Shown: positions 17,063 to 24,937, numbered from the stretch's first letter. The stretch is DNA of 34,379 bases from an uncultured Candidatus Melainabacteria bacterium (GCA_934700385.1 CAKUXO010000015.1:1-34379); one strand, 5' to 3'. Notes: generated from the letters alone by a model not told the origin. Program-made: numbers and translations.

Positions 17063-17938
17063 ATGAAAAAAGTTTTTAAAATATTAAAAGAATATCTAGA
17101 AAATCTCATAAAAAGCATAATAAGAGATGATTTTGCTAATGCTGCAGGAGAAATGGCATATATGACTGCTCTTGGCATTTTTCCTTTTATGTTGTTTTGT
17201 ATGGCGGTTTTTGGCTGGCTTGGAAAAACTTTTTTTATTAATAAAATCATTTTCGGACTTTCAACAATTGCCCCTCAAGGCGTTATTGATTTAATTAACG
17301 ATGTTTTGGCTGAAGTTGTTATTTTTAAAAGCGGAAAATTGATGGCTTTTGTTGGCTTTTTTGTAACAATGTTTTTAACTTCAAACGCTATTGCTGTTAT
17401 TATTAAAGGCTTAAATCGAGCTAACAACGTTAATGAAAACAGAAGTTTTATAAAAGTTCGTTTTCTTGCGATGTTAATGGTTTTTGTTAATACATTTTTT
17501 CTTTTTATATCAATAAATTTAATCGTTTTAGGGAAAGTTATTTTAAATTTCATAGCAATTTATTTATCTATTCCTCAACACATAATCGACACAGTTTTAA
17601 TTACAAGATGGCCAATTGCCTTTTTAATGCTATTTTTGCTCGCATTAATTAATTATTATGTGCTTCCGGCTAGAGATTTCAGCGCAAAAAGAAAAAGCGT
17701 TATCCCTGGGGCATTATTTTTCTGTGTTTTTTGGTTAATCGGCTCTTGGGCTTTTTCATTATATGTTAACGCTCTTGGCACATATAACAAGGTTTATGGC
17801 ACAATCGGAACTTTTGCAATTTTAATGGTTTGGTTATATTATTCTTCAATTATTCTTTTAATCGGGGGACAGGTTAATAATCAAACATTTAGAAAGCTCA
17901 TTCTTTTAGATAAAAAAAGGCAAAAACAAACAGATTAA
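17063..17938 (+). CDS. YihY/BrkB-family inner membrane protein
   Basis: This 291-aa membrane protein has six to seven hydrophobic segments. It has the family opening in which a basic amphipathic stretch precedes AAGEMAYMTALGIFPFMLF (residues 27-45). The later GTYNKVYGTIGTFAILMVWL (about 242-261) is the most conserved part of YihY/UPF0761 proteins. The family was once called ribonuclease BN by mistake, and its true role is unsettled; a transporter or envelope function is usually assumed. The gap to the upstream NrnA-like gene is 2 nt and to the downstream GH3 gene 1 nt, so the three are surely co-transcribed. Confidence 0.87.
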   Translation: MKKVFKILKEYLENLIKSIIRDDFANAAGEMAYMTALGIFPFMLFCMAVFGWLGKTFFINKIIFGLSTIAPQGVIDLINDVLAEVVIFKSGKLMAFVGFFVTMFLTSNAIAVIIKGLNRANNVNENRSFIKVRFLAMLMVFVNTFFLFISINLIVLGKVILNFIAIYLSIPQHIIDTVLITRWPIAFLMLFLLALINYYVLPARDFSAKRKSVIPGALFFCVFWLIGSWAFSLYVNALGTYNKVYGTIGTFAILMVWLYYSSIILLIGGQVNNQTFRKLILLDKKRQKQTD

Positions 17939-17939
17939 T

Positions 17940-18983
17940 ATGAAAAAGATTATTTTAACTTTTATTTTTTTACTAACTTTCACTTCTTTTGCTCAAGATA
18001 TTGATAAGCAAATTTCACAAAAAATTATCTTAGGTTTTAATGGAAATTCTGTTAATTCAAAGGGTTTTAAGGATATTTTAAAACAAGTTCAAAAAGATGA
18101 AATATCTGGTGTCATTTTATTTCAAAAAAATATTAAATCAAAAGAAGAATTAATAAAAATGAATGAGGCACTTCAAAATGCTTCTAAAACTCCTGTTTTT
18201 ATTGCAATCGATAATGAGGGCGGAAAAATTCAAAGGTTTGATTTTTATAAATATAAAAGTGCAAAAGAAGTTTCAAAATCATCTTTAGATGAAGCAAAAA
18301 AAGAATATTCTAGAATGGCAGATGATTTATCTGAACTTAAAATAAATTTCAATTTTGCCCCTTGCGTTGATTTATCTTTAGAAAAAAATTCAATTATTTC
18401 TAAAAAAGAAAGAAGTTATGGGGATAATCCAAAAATTGTAAGCGATTATTCTAAAATTTTTATTGAAGAAATGAATAAAAAAAATATTATAACTTCAATT
18501 AAACACTTCCCAGGGCACGGAAACACAAAAGATGACACCCACAAGGGTTTTGTTAATTCAACAGAAACATTTTTAGATAAAGAGCTTGAACCTTATTCTC
18601 TTTTAAAAAGTTACGATAAAATGAATACGGTTATGGTTTCTCATATTTTTAATAAAAATTTTGATGAAAAATATCCCGCTAGTTTATCTAAAAAAACAAT
18701 TGATTTTTTAAAAAATGACATCGGTTTTAAGGGTGTAATTGTTTCTGATGACCTTGATATGGGGGCAATTAAAAAGAATTATTCCCTAAAAGAAATTATA
18801 GAAAAAACAACGACATCAGGGGTTGATATTCTTATTTTTTCAAATAATATCGGCGCAAAAAATAAAAATTTAGCTAAAAAAATTCATAAAATAATAAAAG
18901 AAGAAATCAAAAAAGGCAACATTCAAAAAGAAGACATAGAAACTTCTTATAAAAAAATAATGGCGCTAAAGGAAACCTTGTAG
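17940..18983 (+). CDS. Secreted GH3 beta-N-acetylhexosaminidase, NagZ-like
   Basis: GH3 enzymes of this type remove terminal GlcNAc from muropeptides during cell-wall recycling. The 347-aa protein shows IAIDNEGGKIQRF (88-100), KHFPGHGNTKDDTHKG (188-203), which is the NagZ loop with the His/Asp acid-base dyad, and VSDDLDMGAI (268-277) with the nucleophile aspartate. It has a Sec signal peptide (basic MKK, hydrophobic core, cut after about residue 18, TSFA-QD). It therefore acts outside the inner membrane, unlike cytoplasmic E. coli NagZ and more like Gram-positive secreted forms. There is no C-terminal Fn3 or second GH3 domain. It lies in an operon with YihY and the NrnA-like gene. Confidence 0.88.
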   Translation: MKKIILTFIFLLTFTSFAQDIDKQISQKIILGFNGNSVNSKGFKDILKQVQKDEISGVILFQKNIKSKEELIKMNEALQNASKTPVFIAIDNEGGKIQRFDFYKYKSAKEVSKSSLDEAKKEYSRMADDLSELKINFNFAPCVDLSLEKNSIISKKERSYGDNPKIVSDYSKIFIEEMNKKNIITSIKHFPGHGNTKDDTHKGFVNSTETFLDKELEPYSLLKSYDKMNTVMVSHIFNKNFDEKYPASLSKKTIDFLKNDIGFKGVIVSDDLDMGAIKKNYSLKEIIEKTTTSGVDILIFSNNIGAKNKNLAKKIHKIIKEEIKKGNIQKEDIETSYKKIMALKETL

Positions 18984-18989
18984 TAGAAT
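18984..18989 (+). promoter_or_regulatory. Possible -10 box for the YhaM-like gene
   Basis: TAGAAT overlaps the end of the NagZ-like gene's 3' flank and ends 6 nt before the ATG at 18996. There is no ribosome binding site in the 12-nt gap. The hexamer matches the consensus at five of six positions. No -35 is evident, so confidence is limited. Confidence 0.35.
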
Positions 18990-18995
18990 AAATTT

Positions 18996-19832
18996 ATGTT
19001 AGATTTAGAAGCAAAATACGAAATTTTATTTTTTTCTGTTGGCGGAACAAAAGCCGGCACTAAAATGGGCAAAATGCAATTGAAAAATTTAAACGATTCT
19101 TCAATTATGAACTGCGTTTTATGGGAAGAAGCGCTTAACCGTATGCCAGATATTGCAACTCGCCCTGGAAATATCATCAGAATAATTACAGCAAGTTATA
19201 ATGAAAAATATAATAACTGCTTATTAAATAACTATGAAGTTCTTGAAACGGCGATTTTAGGGCTTGAAAAAGAAAAAAGCGAAGAATTTTTTAATAAAAT
19301 AATTGAAGAAGTTGAAGCCTTTAAAAATGAAAAATTAAAAACTTTCGTTTTGAATATTTTAAACGAAAACAAAGAAAAATTCCTTATCTGCCCAGCTGCA
19401 AAGCAAATGCACCACAATTATATCGGTGGCTTAATTATCCACACATTTGAATGTGTTGAAATTTTAAAAGCGCTTTTGCCTGCCCTTAAAAAACCTTTGA
19501 AAAAAGAAGAAGTTATAGCGGCAACAATTCTTCATGATATAGGCAAAATCTTTGAATATTCAATTAACACAGATTCAGGCATAATTGAATATAATGAACA
19601 ATTCAGAAAAGATTGGATTAGCCACTCGCAATTTGGCTATACACTTTGTATGAAAGAGGGCTTTTACGATATGGCTAAAATGATAGCTGCCCACCATTCA
19701 AGAGCTGATTGGGGCGCTATGATTGACCTAGGCGAAAGAGATTTGGAACCATTTTACTATATTGTTCATCATGTTGATGACTTAAGCGCAAAATTTGGCG
19801 CTACAAGCGCAAACGATATCAGAAATATATAA
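18996..19832 (+). CDS. YhaM-like 3'-5' exoribonuclease (OB fold plus HD domain)
   Basis: This 278-aa protein has an N-terminal OB-fold nucleic-acid binding region (about 5-85), with the order expected of YhaM/CBF1 proteins. A C-terminal HD phosphohydrolase domain follows. Metal ligands appear as HHNYIGGLIIHT (139-150), the ILHDIGK HD pair (H180-D181), and later ISHSQFGY and MIAAHHSRADW. YhaM trims RNA and single-stranded DNA from the 3' end. With the NrnA-like gene four positions upstream, this gives the cluster two RNA-decay functions. It begins 12 nt after the NagZ-like stop, without a ribosome binding site. Confidence 0.85.
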   Translation: MLDLEAKYEILFFSVGGTKAGTKMGKMQLKNLNDSSIMNCVLWEEALNRMPDIATRPGNIIRIITASYNEKYNNCLLNNYEVLETAILGLEKEKSEEFFNKIIEEVEAFKNEKLKTFVLNILNENKEKFLICPAAKQMHHNYIGGLIIHTFECVEILKALLPALKKPLKKEEVIAATILHDIGKIFEYSINTDSGIIEYNEQFRKDWISHSQFGYTLCMKEGFYDMAKMIAAHHSRADWGAMIDLGERDLEPFYYIVHHVDDLSAKFGATSANDIRNI

Positions 19833-19841
19833 GGGGTAAAA

Positions 19842-20531
19842 ATGAAAGTATTACAGATTATCTTTTTAACTTTATGCTTGTTAATTTTTGGTAAAGCAAA
19901 CGCAGCATATCAACTATACGCTGATATAGATGGGATTAACATTCCTTATGGCACAAAACTTGAACTAACCATGGCACAAGATGTTTCAAGCCGTGAAATT
20001 GCCCAAGGGGATTTATTTGAAGCATATTTGAAAAAAGATATTTATGTAAACAATAAATTAATTCTACCTTCAAGAACAATTTTTAGAGGTAGAGTTTCTG
20101 ATATTAAACTTTCAAGGTCGCTTTCTCGCCCTGCGGTAGTTTATTTAACCCTAGATCACCTTGTTACAAAAAGAGGGGTGCAATTACCCATTAATTCTGG
20201 AATTGCAAGCCACTTTGGATATATTTTAAAATCAGATGGCTCTCTAACAACAAATGGAAATTATTTCAAAGCAGTTGCAAGAGATGTTAAAAAATCAGGT
20301 CAAATTGTTCCAAGAACAATAAAATGGGGCGCTACAGCCGGAGATGAACTATTTAAAGGTGCAAAAATTTTATATGTACCCGTTGCAGCCCTTGGGGGTG
20401 TAATTGCTTGCGCCGGTTCAAGCGTTTATAACACAGTTGCAGACCTTTTTCGTCATGGGGATGAAGTTGTAATTAAAAAAGGTACAGAATTTAGTATTAT
20501 TTTATTACAAACCCTTGAAATTCCATCTTAA
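19842..20531 (+). CDS. Secreted protein of unknown function with a TrbI/VirB10-like core
   Basis: This 229-aa protein has a clear signal peptide (hydrophobic core, cleavage near residue 21 at ANA-AY). The mature part starts with IPYGTKLELTMAQDVSSREI. It continues with a GDLFEAYLKKDIYV and LILPSRTIFRGRVSDIKL pattern. This order (pore-like GT...L, then A/Y...V, then a P-x-x-T/G-x-F/L-x-G turn) resembles the C-terminal beta-barrel of VirB10/TrbI proteins, but no conjugation genes are nearby. A second hydrophobic, glycine-rich stretch lies near residues 175-195. The ribosome binding site is AAGGGG. It closes the operon. Function is unknown; a periplasmic or outer-membrane structural role is plausible. 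Confidence 0.65.
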   Translation: MKVLQIIFLTLCLLIFGKANAAYQLYADIDGINIPYGTKLELTMAQDVSSREIAQGDLFEAYLKKDIYVNNKLILPSRTIFRGRVSDIKLSRSLSRPAVVYLTLDHLVTKRGVQLPINSGIASHFGYILKSDGSLTTNGNYFKAVARDVKKSGQIVPRTIKWGATAGDELFKGAKILYVPVAALGGVIACAGSSVYNTVADLFRHGDEVVIKKGTEFSIILLQTLEIPS

Positions 20532-20580
20532 AACAAGTGAACCTTGCAGATTGGAAGCAGTGTGTAAAACTTTGATTTTC

Positions 20581-20626
20581 TCAGAAGTTTTTGTATTGGT
20601 AGGCGTGCTTGCACCTAATCTTCTGA
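20581..20626. repeat. Intergenic palindrome 1 (nested hairpin)
   Basis: Outer arms TCAGAAG (20581-20587) and CTTCTGA (20620-20626) enclose a second, bulged stem, TAGG..TGC with GCACCTA. It is REP-like in form and is the first of three hairpins packed between two converging genes. Confidence 0.5.
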
Positions 20627-20632
20627 TATGTC

Positions 20633-20653
20633 ATCCTGAACTTGTTTCAGGAT
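20633..20653. repeat. Intergenic palindrome 2, ATCCTGAA hairpin
   Basis: A perfect 8-bp stem, ATCCTGAA/TTCAGGAT, with a 5-nt loop. The sequence around it matches a short palindromic element that I recall as dispersed in many unrelated bacterial genomes; that similarity is from memory. It is seen once here. Confidence 0.55.
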
Positions 20654-20722
20654 CTAGTGTATTTCAATGCACGCAAGGGTTTACTCTGTTTCTTTAGGCG
20701 AAAAGGTGCGCCATTACTGTAG

Positions 20723-20742
20723 GTTGGGCATACTTGCCCAAC
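20723..20742. repeat. Intergenic palindrome 3, GTTGGGCA hairpin
   Basis: A perfect 8-bp stem, GTTGGGCA/TGCCCAAC, with a TACT loop. It is followed directly by a weaker AAAAACT/AGTTTTT stem and a T run. With the T run this could act as the terminator for the upstream operon. It is much more GC-rich than its surroundings. Confidence 0.55.
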
Positions 20743-20801
20743 AAAAACTTTAGTTTTTTATAAATAAATTTAATTGTATTATTTAAAATATATCTAAAAC
20801 G

Positions 20802-22832
20802 CTACTCAATCAACAAAGACAACGCCTTAGAAAAATCTTTATCGGTTGAAGAAAGGTATGTGCTTTCAAGTTTTTTAACAATGGCGCCATTCCAATTGAT
20901 TTTTTCTTCAAGCTCTATAGCAATTTCGTTCAAGTGATGATAGTTGCAAATTTGAATGTAATATGCTTTTTTATTCATCAAATCTTTTTTTCTTTTTTCA
21001 AATTCTTTGATAGATTTTAAATCGCCGCTATTTTCAAAATCTCTTATTTCAGAAGTTAAATCGTCAATTGCTTTGTTTAATCTTTCAAGTTGGTCAGAAT
21101 AAATTTGAGCTTCTTTTTTATATTTTTCTTTGTTTAAATTGTCAACATAGGCTCTTACTTTTTGATTTGAAGCATAAATTTTATCCATTTTTGACTTATG
21201 ACTTTTGATTTTTGATTCAATTCTGTCATATTCAGGTGTGCCTTTTTGTTTCCTTTTAAGGATTTCAAGGTTATTTTGATAATACGTTTGAAGTTTAAAA
21301 TATTCAGCTAACGCCGGATCGTTTGGTTTTAATTGCTCAAAAATACCTTTAGTTTTTTCACATCTTACTTCGTAGTTATCGGATTTAGTTTTTTTACCTT
21401 CATAAATTTTTTTCACTTCTTGTTTTTGAGATTTTATTTTTTTAAGCAATTCTTTTTGTTCAAGATAAGTCTCTTTTTGAGAGATATAGCTGTTTGCGTC
21501 ATTAATAGCGCCATCAATATCAACAACGCCCCAAAGGTCAAGTTTAATTTTTTCAATTTCTTCTTTTAAAATCGGACTATTTAAGTTGCTTTCGTTGTTA
21601 ATTTGTTCAAGGTGCACAAGGCGCATAACAATGTTGAAATCAGGATTTTCTTCAATTTTTTTGATTTCATCTTTCATTGTTGTAAGGGTTTGCTCATCTT
21701 TTTTAATTCCCTTTTTGGTTTGCAAAATTTTTGCTCTTTTTTCTTGCATTGACTTATTTTCAAAGTCATAATGTCTAATATCAACATCGCCTTGAGTTAA
21801 GTTATATGTATGATTAATTATTTTATCAGCATAGGTTTCAAAAGTATTATAAGGAATTTTTCCAAGACGGACATTTTCATTAATTTCATTTAAGTATGTT
21901 ATAAAATTGCTTTCAAAATCAGGGTTTTCTTTTATCCAAAGACGAAAATCCTTGTTTCCTCTTGTATTGTTGCAAGAATAGCAATCGTAAAGATAATTTG
22001 AAATGTTGTTTTTGCCGCCTGTGCTTTTTGTTTTCATGTGTTCTTTTGTAATTCTAGTTCCTTGAACAAGGGCTAGGGCAATTTCTCTTGAGGTTTTATC
22101 ATGAGAATATTTAACAAAAAACGAGCTGACATCATCTTCAGAAGTTGGTAATTCTTGTGCTATTTTAACTAAATTTTGCGTAGTTTCAGGGTTAGATGAA
22201 ACATCAGATAATTGAGAAATAAGATTTTTTCTTTTGAAACGATACTCGCTTCTTCCTAAAATTTTTGCAGTTTCTTTATTAATAATTTCATTAAATTGTT
22301 TTAATTCATCTTCATTTTTAATGTTGCCTGCAGCATATTCAACAAGCCCAGACACAACCGCCATTTGTTTGTTGATTAAGTCTGGGATGTAATCTTGAGA
22401 AGCAAGTTTAATAAGCTCTGCAACATTTTTAGTTGGATATTCAACGGCATATTTTTTCAAAATGTCGGAAACAATTTGTTGTTTTTGCCTTAAAATCCCC
22501 TTGTCATCTGTAATTGTGTAATGAACAAAATTGCTTTCTTTGTCATATTTTTCAAGAGCTTTTTTTAAATCTTCCCCTTTTTTGTTTGAAATTTCATCCA
22601 CAAAATTGTTAATCTGATTGCTGCTTAACATAAGTTGTGCGCAATAAGGACAATGAATTCCCTCTATTCTATGAATAGGAAAAATATTTTTGCCATTAAA
22701 ATTTATGGAACTACCTTTTTGAAAAACATCAGCTTGATTAGTTCTAAATTGATAAAGCGGATTAGTTTGATTTTGGTTATTTTTTGGTGATTGCTTTAAT
22801 ATTTTGCTATTAAAAATAGGTTGAATTTTCAT
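20802..22832 (-). CDS. HNH-type protein with zinc cysteines and long coiled coil, Gastranaerophilales style
   Basis: This is a 676-aa protein. It opens with MKIQPIFNSK and an SSINFNGKN element at about 41-49. CPYC follows at 61-64. An HNH-like core at about 262-295 has EHMKTKSTGGKNNISNY (E264-H265 and the asparagine) and DCYSCNNTRGNKDF, with the CxxC completing a zinc knuckle. This matches the EH-x-x-PKS-x-GG...N...C-x-x-CN-x-x-KG pattern of HNH endonucleases, with M-K-T-K replacing the usual x-P-K. Residues from about 370 to 640 are charged coiled coil. There is no signal peptide. Whether it cuts DNA is unproven. It is divergent from the SpeE-like gene with a 50-bp gap. Confidence 0.7.
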   Translation of the reverse strand: MKIQPIFNSKILKQSPKNNQNQTNPLYQFRTNQADVFQKGSSINFNGKNIFPIHRIEGIHCPYCAQLMLSSNQINNFVDEISNKKGEDLKKALEKYDKESNFVHYTITDDKGILRQKQQIVSDILKKYAVEYPTKNVAELIKLASQDYIPDLINKQMAVVSGLVEYAAGNIKNEDELKQFNEIINKETAKILGRSEYRFKRKNLISQLSDVSSNPETTQNLVKIAQELPTSEDDVSSFFVKYSHDKTSREIALALVQGTRITKEHMKTKSTGGKNNISNYLYDCYSCNNTRGNKDFRLWIKENPDFESNFITYLNEINENVRLGKIPYNTFETYADKIINHTYNLTQGDVDIRHYDFENKSMQEKRAKILQTKKGIKKDEQTLTTMKDEIKKIEENPDFNIVMRLVHLEQINNESNLNSPILKEEIEKIKLDLWGVVDIDGAINDANSYISQKETYLEQKELLKKIKSQKQEVKKIYEGKKTKSDNYEVRCEKTKGIFEQLKPNDPALAEYFKLQTYYQNNLEILKRKQKGTPEYDRIESKIKSHKSKMDKIYASNQKVRAYVDNLNKEKYKKEAQIYSDQLERLNKAIDDLTSEIRDFENSGDLKSIKEFEKRKKDLMNKKAYYIQICNYHHLNEIAIELEEKINWNGAIVKKLESTYLSSTDKDFSKALSLLIE

Positions 22833-22867
22833 ATTGTTTTAAAACACAAGAAAAAATTTTTTTGCTA

Positions 22868-22876
22868 TGTTAAAAT
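22868..22876 (+). promoter_or_regulatory. Extended -10 box for the SpeE-like gene, leaderless geometry
   Basis: TGTTAAAAT (TGn plus TAAAAT) ends 6 nt before the ATG at 22883. No ribosome binding site is present. The predicted transcript would begin at or beside the start codon. Confidence 0.5.
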
Positions 22877-22882
22877 GATTTT

Positions 22883-23755
22883 ATGATAATAATACCAGAA
22901 CAATTAGAAATTCACAAACCAAATAAAAAACTTGAAGAAAAAATTAATTCTATTGAAATTAAAGAAAAAGTCCTTTTTCAAAAAGAATCTGATTTTCATA
23001 ATATTTTTGTTGTTGAAAATTCTTTTGGGCGTTTTTTAAAATATCAAGAAACCTATCAAGCAGGTTTTATTAAAACAAAAGAATATTCTGGAAACTTGCC
23101 TTATATCAACTATTTTCTAATTCCATATTTAATGAATAAAAATATTAAAAATGTTCTTTTGGTTGGTTTTGGTTCTGGAATAATAATTAATCAATTTGAA
23201 AAACTTTTTAAAAACCTTAAAAGCATTGATATTGTTGATATTGAAGAAAATATTTTTCCAATAGCGCAAAAATATTTTGATTTTCAAATTTCAGATAAAA
23301 TGGAGTTTTATCTTCAAGATGCCCTAATTTTTCTTAAAACAACAAAAAGAAAATATGACCTTATTATTGTTGATGTTGCAGGGGATGAGGGAATTGACGA
23401 GCGCTTTTTAGAAGATGAATATTTTTCTTTAATTCAAAAAAGACTTAAAAAAGGTGGAATTTTTGTTTCTAACTTGCCTTCTAGCAGAGATATTTTCAAC
23501 AAGAAAAACAAACTTATTTTGGATTTATTAAAAAGACAGAAAAAATATTTTCAAAATATTAAAATGTTTAATGGCGAAACTTCAAATAAAATTTATTATA
23601 AAACATTTTTTGATATTGATGAACCTGTTTTTGATATAACAAATTTAATTTTGATTTCATCAGATAAAGACTATTCAATTAATCAAAACATTAATGAAAT
23701 AGAAGAAATTGTGCCTAATTTTAATGAATTTTTAGGAGATTTAGTTAGTTTTTAG
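22883..23755 (+). CDS. Spermidine synthase-like class I SAM-dependent transferase
   Basis: This 290-aa protein has the Rossmann core of the polyamine synthase family: NVLLVGFGSG near residues 90-99, then DIVDIEENIFPIAQKYF (acidic residue binding the cofactor ribose), then YDLIIVDVAGDEGIDERFL. In true spermidine synthases the catalytic loop reads D-x-S/T-D-P; here it is VDVAGDEG. The family fold is therefore clear, but aminopropyl transfer is doubtful, and a methyltransferase or another SAM reaction is as likely. Its 3' end overlaps the matrixin gene tail to tail by 11 bp. It appears to be a single-gene unit. Confidence 0.72.
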   Translation: MIIIPEQLEIHKPNKKLEEKINSIEIKEKVLFQKESDFHNIFVVENSFGRFLKYQETYQAGFIKTKEYSGNLPYINYFLIPYLMNKNIKNVLLVGFGSGIIINQFEKLFKNLKSIDIVDIEENIFPIAQKYFDFQISDKMEFYLQDALIFLKTTKRKYDLIIVDVAGDEGIDERFLEDEYFSLIQKRLKKGGIFVSNLPSSRDIFNKKNKLILDLLKRQKKYFQNIKMFNGETSNKIYYKTFFDIDEPVFDITNLILISSDKDYSINQNINEIEEIVPNFNEFLGDLVSF

Positions 23756-24521
23756 GTTTATAGTTAATTTTAATGTTGTTTAATTGCATTAAATATTTTT
23801 TCAAATCGCCAATGTTTTGATTTTCTTCTAATAAATCTTTTTTTGGTGAATTTTGTTCAAGGCTATCTTTTGTTTTTTCAAAATCTGATTTTTCATTTTG
23901 TAATGAAAGTTTATAAATCATTTCATCAACGCTTTTAGCGTGTAAGTTTGGATAGCTTGCAAGAATTTCACTTGGCGATTTTCCAACAGGCAATTTATAA
24001 AGCCATTTAAGGGTTTTAAGGTCATTTTGAGAAATATTCACAACCCCATATTCATGAGGGACATACATTATATCTCCTTTTGTTTTAGAATGACCTAAGC
24101 CAATGCTATGCCCAATTTCATGAAGAATTGTGTGAAAAACTTCATTTTCATCCATATATTGATGATGAATTATCCCGTCTGATAAACCAATTGAAACTTC
24201 AGCAGAATAATATCTTCCCATTTTATCAAAATTAAAAGTGCAAGAACCTAGGGATTTTCTATCTACCCTTTTCCAATCTATGTTAATTTGAGAAGAATAG
24301 ATATCCATTGTTCTTTCAAAACTGACAAGCCCATAGGTTAACTGCTCCCATAAATTAAAAGCGTCAATTATCATTTGAGTGTATTTATATTCATCGTTTG
24401 CGCCTTGAGATTTATACCAGTTAAATTTCCCGATAAAAACCTTTAGAGGCATAACATTATCGGGCCATCTTGTTAATTTATTATTTCTAAAGCAATCGTC
24501 TATATAAGTAAGTGTTTGCAT
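23745..24521 (-). CDS. Matrixin-family zinc metalloprotease, no signal peptide
   Basis: This 258-aa protein has a complete metzincin site HEIGHSIGLGH (134-144; zinc ligands H134, H138, H144, catalytic E135) and the Met-turn DIMY (M152). This is M10-type matrixin architecture. The N-terminal part (MPLKVFIGKF, then a YTQMIIDAFNLWEQ helix) is the usual start of a matrixin catalytic domain. There is neither signal peptide nor a canonical cysteine-switch propeptide, although C10 precedes the domain. The C-terminal about 70 residues are charged and probably disordered. I chose ATG 24521 because upstream in-frame codons would cover the promoter. It is cytosolic, or exported by an unknown route. Confidence 0.82.
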   Translation of the reverse strand: MQTLTYIDDCFRNNKLTRWPDNVMPLKVFIGKFNWYKSQGANDEYKYTQMIIDAFNLWEQLTYGLVSFERTMDIYSSQINIDWKRVDRKSLGSCTFNFDKMGRYYSAEVSIGLSDGIIHHQYMDENEVFHTILHEIGHSIGLGHSKTKGDIMYVPHEYGVVNISQNDLKTLKWLYKLPVGKSPSEILASYPNLHAKSVDEMIYKLSLQNEKSDFEKTKDSLEQNSPKKDLLEENQNIGDLKKYLMQLNNIKINYKPKN

Positions 24522-24528
24522 ATAAATA

Positions 24529-24538
24529 TATAATATCA
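24529..24538. promoter_or_regulatory. Overlapping divergent -10 boxes (matrixin and ybaB)
   Basis: TATAAT on the plus strand (24529-24534) and an extended TGATATTAT on the minus strand (24538-24530) occupy the same bases. The predicted start sites, about 24541 (+) and about 24523 (-), would be about 18 bp apart. The minus transcript would then be nearly leaderless for the matrixin. The plus transcript has a leader of about 45 nt with a ribosome binding site for ybaB. Confidence 0.45.
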
Positions 24539-24586
24539 TATAATATTAAAAGAAATTATTTTTTGACTAAGGGAGAATATAAAATT

Positions 24587-24922
24587 ATGATGAATATGAT
24601 GCAAGTTATGCAACAAGCACAAAAAATGCAAAAGAAATTTAAAGAAACTCAAGGCGAACTTGAAAAAGCTGAAATCATTTCTACTTCTGGAAATGGCGCA
24701 GTTACAGCTATTTTAAACGGACAAGGTAAATTCAAATCTGTTAAATTAAAACCAGAAGCAATTAATCCTGAAAATCCTACTGCTGTTGATGCTGATACAA
24801 TTGAAATGCTTGAAGATTTATTATCACAAGCATTTAACGACGCAACAAACAAAGCAAACGAACAAATGGAAAAGAAAATGAAAGCTATCACAGGCGGAAT
24901 TTCAATTCCTGGGTTATTTTAA
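24587..24922 (+). CDS. ybaB: Nucleoid-associated protein YbaB/EbfC
   Basis: This 111-aa protein of the YbaB/EbfC family forms a DNA-binding dimer shaped like tweezers. Methionine-rich MMNMMQVMQQAQKMQKKF opens the first helix. The body has ISTSGNGAVTAILNGQG and VKLKPEAINPENP, and it ends KAITGGISIPGLF, a typical C-terminus. GGGAG lies 11 nt before the ATG at 24587; an upstream in-frame start would add 25 residues through the promoter. It stands directly before recR, the common ybaB-recR pairing. The usual dnaX partner is not here. Confidence 0.93.
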   Translation: MMNMMQVMQQAQKMQKKFKETQGELEKAEIISTSGNGAVTAILNGQGKFKSVKLKPEAINPENPTAVDADTIEMLEDLLSQAFNDATNKANEQMEKKMKAITGGISIPGLF

Positions 24923-24937
24923 GAATATTTTTAATTC

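Noticed and set aside
20515..20697. 60-codon open frame after the secreted protein gene
   Set aside because: It runs through the three intergenic palindromes, has no ribosome binding site, and starts inside the preceding gene.
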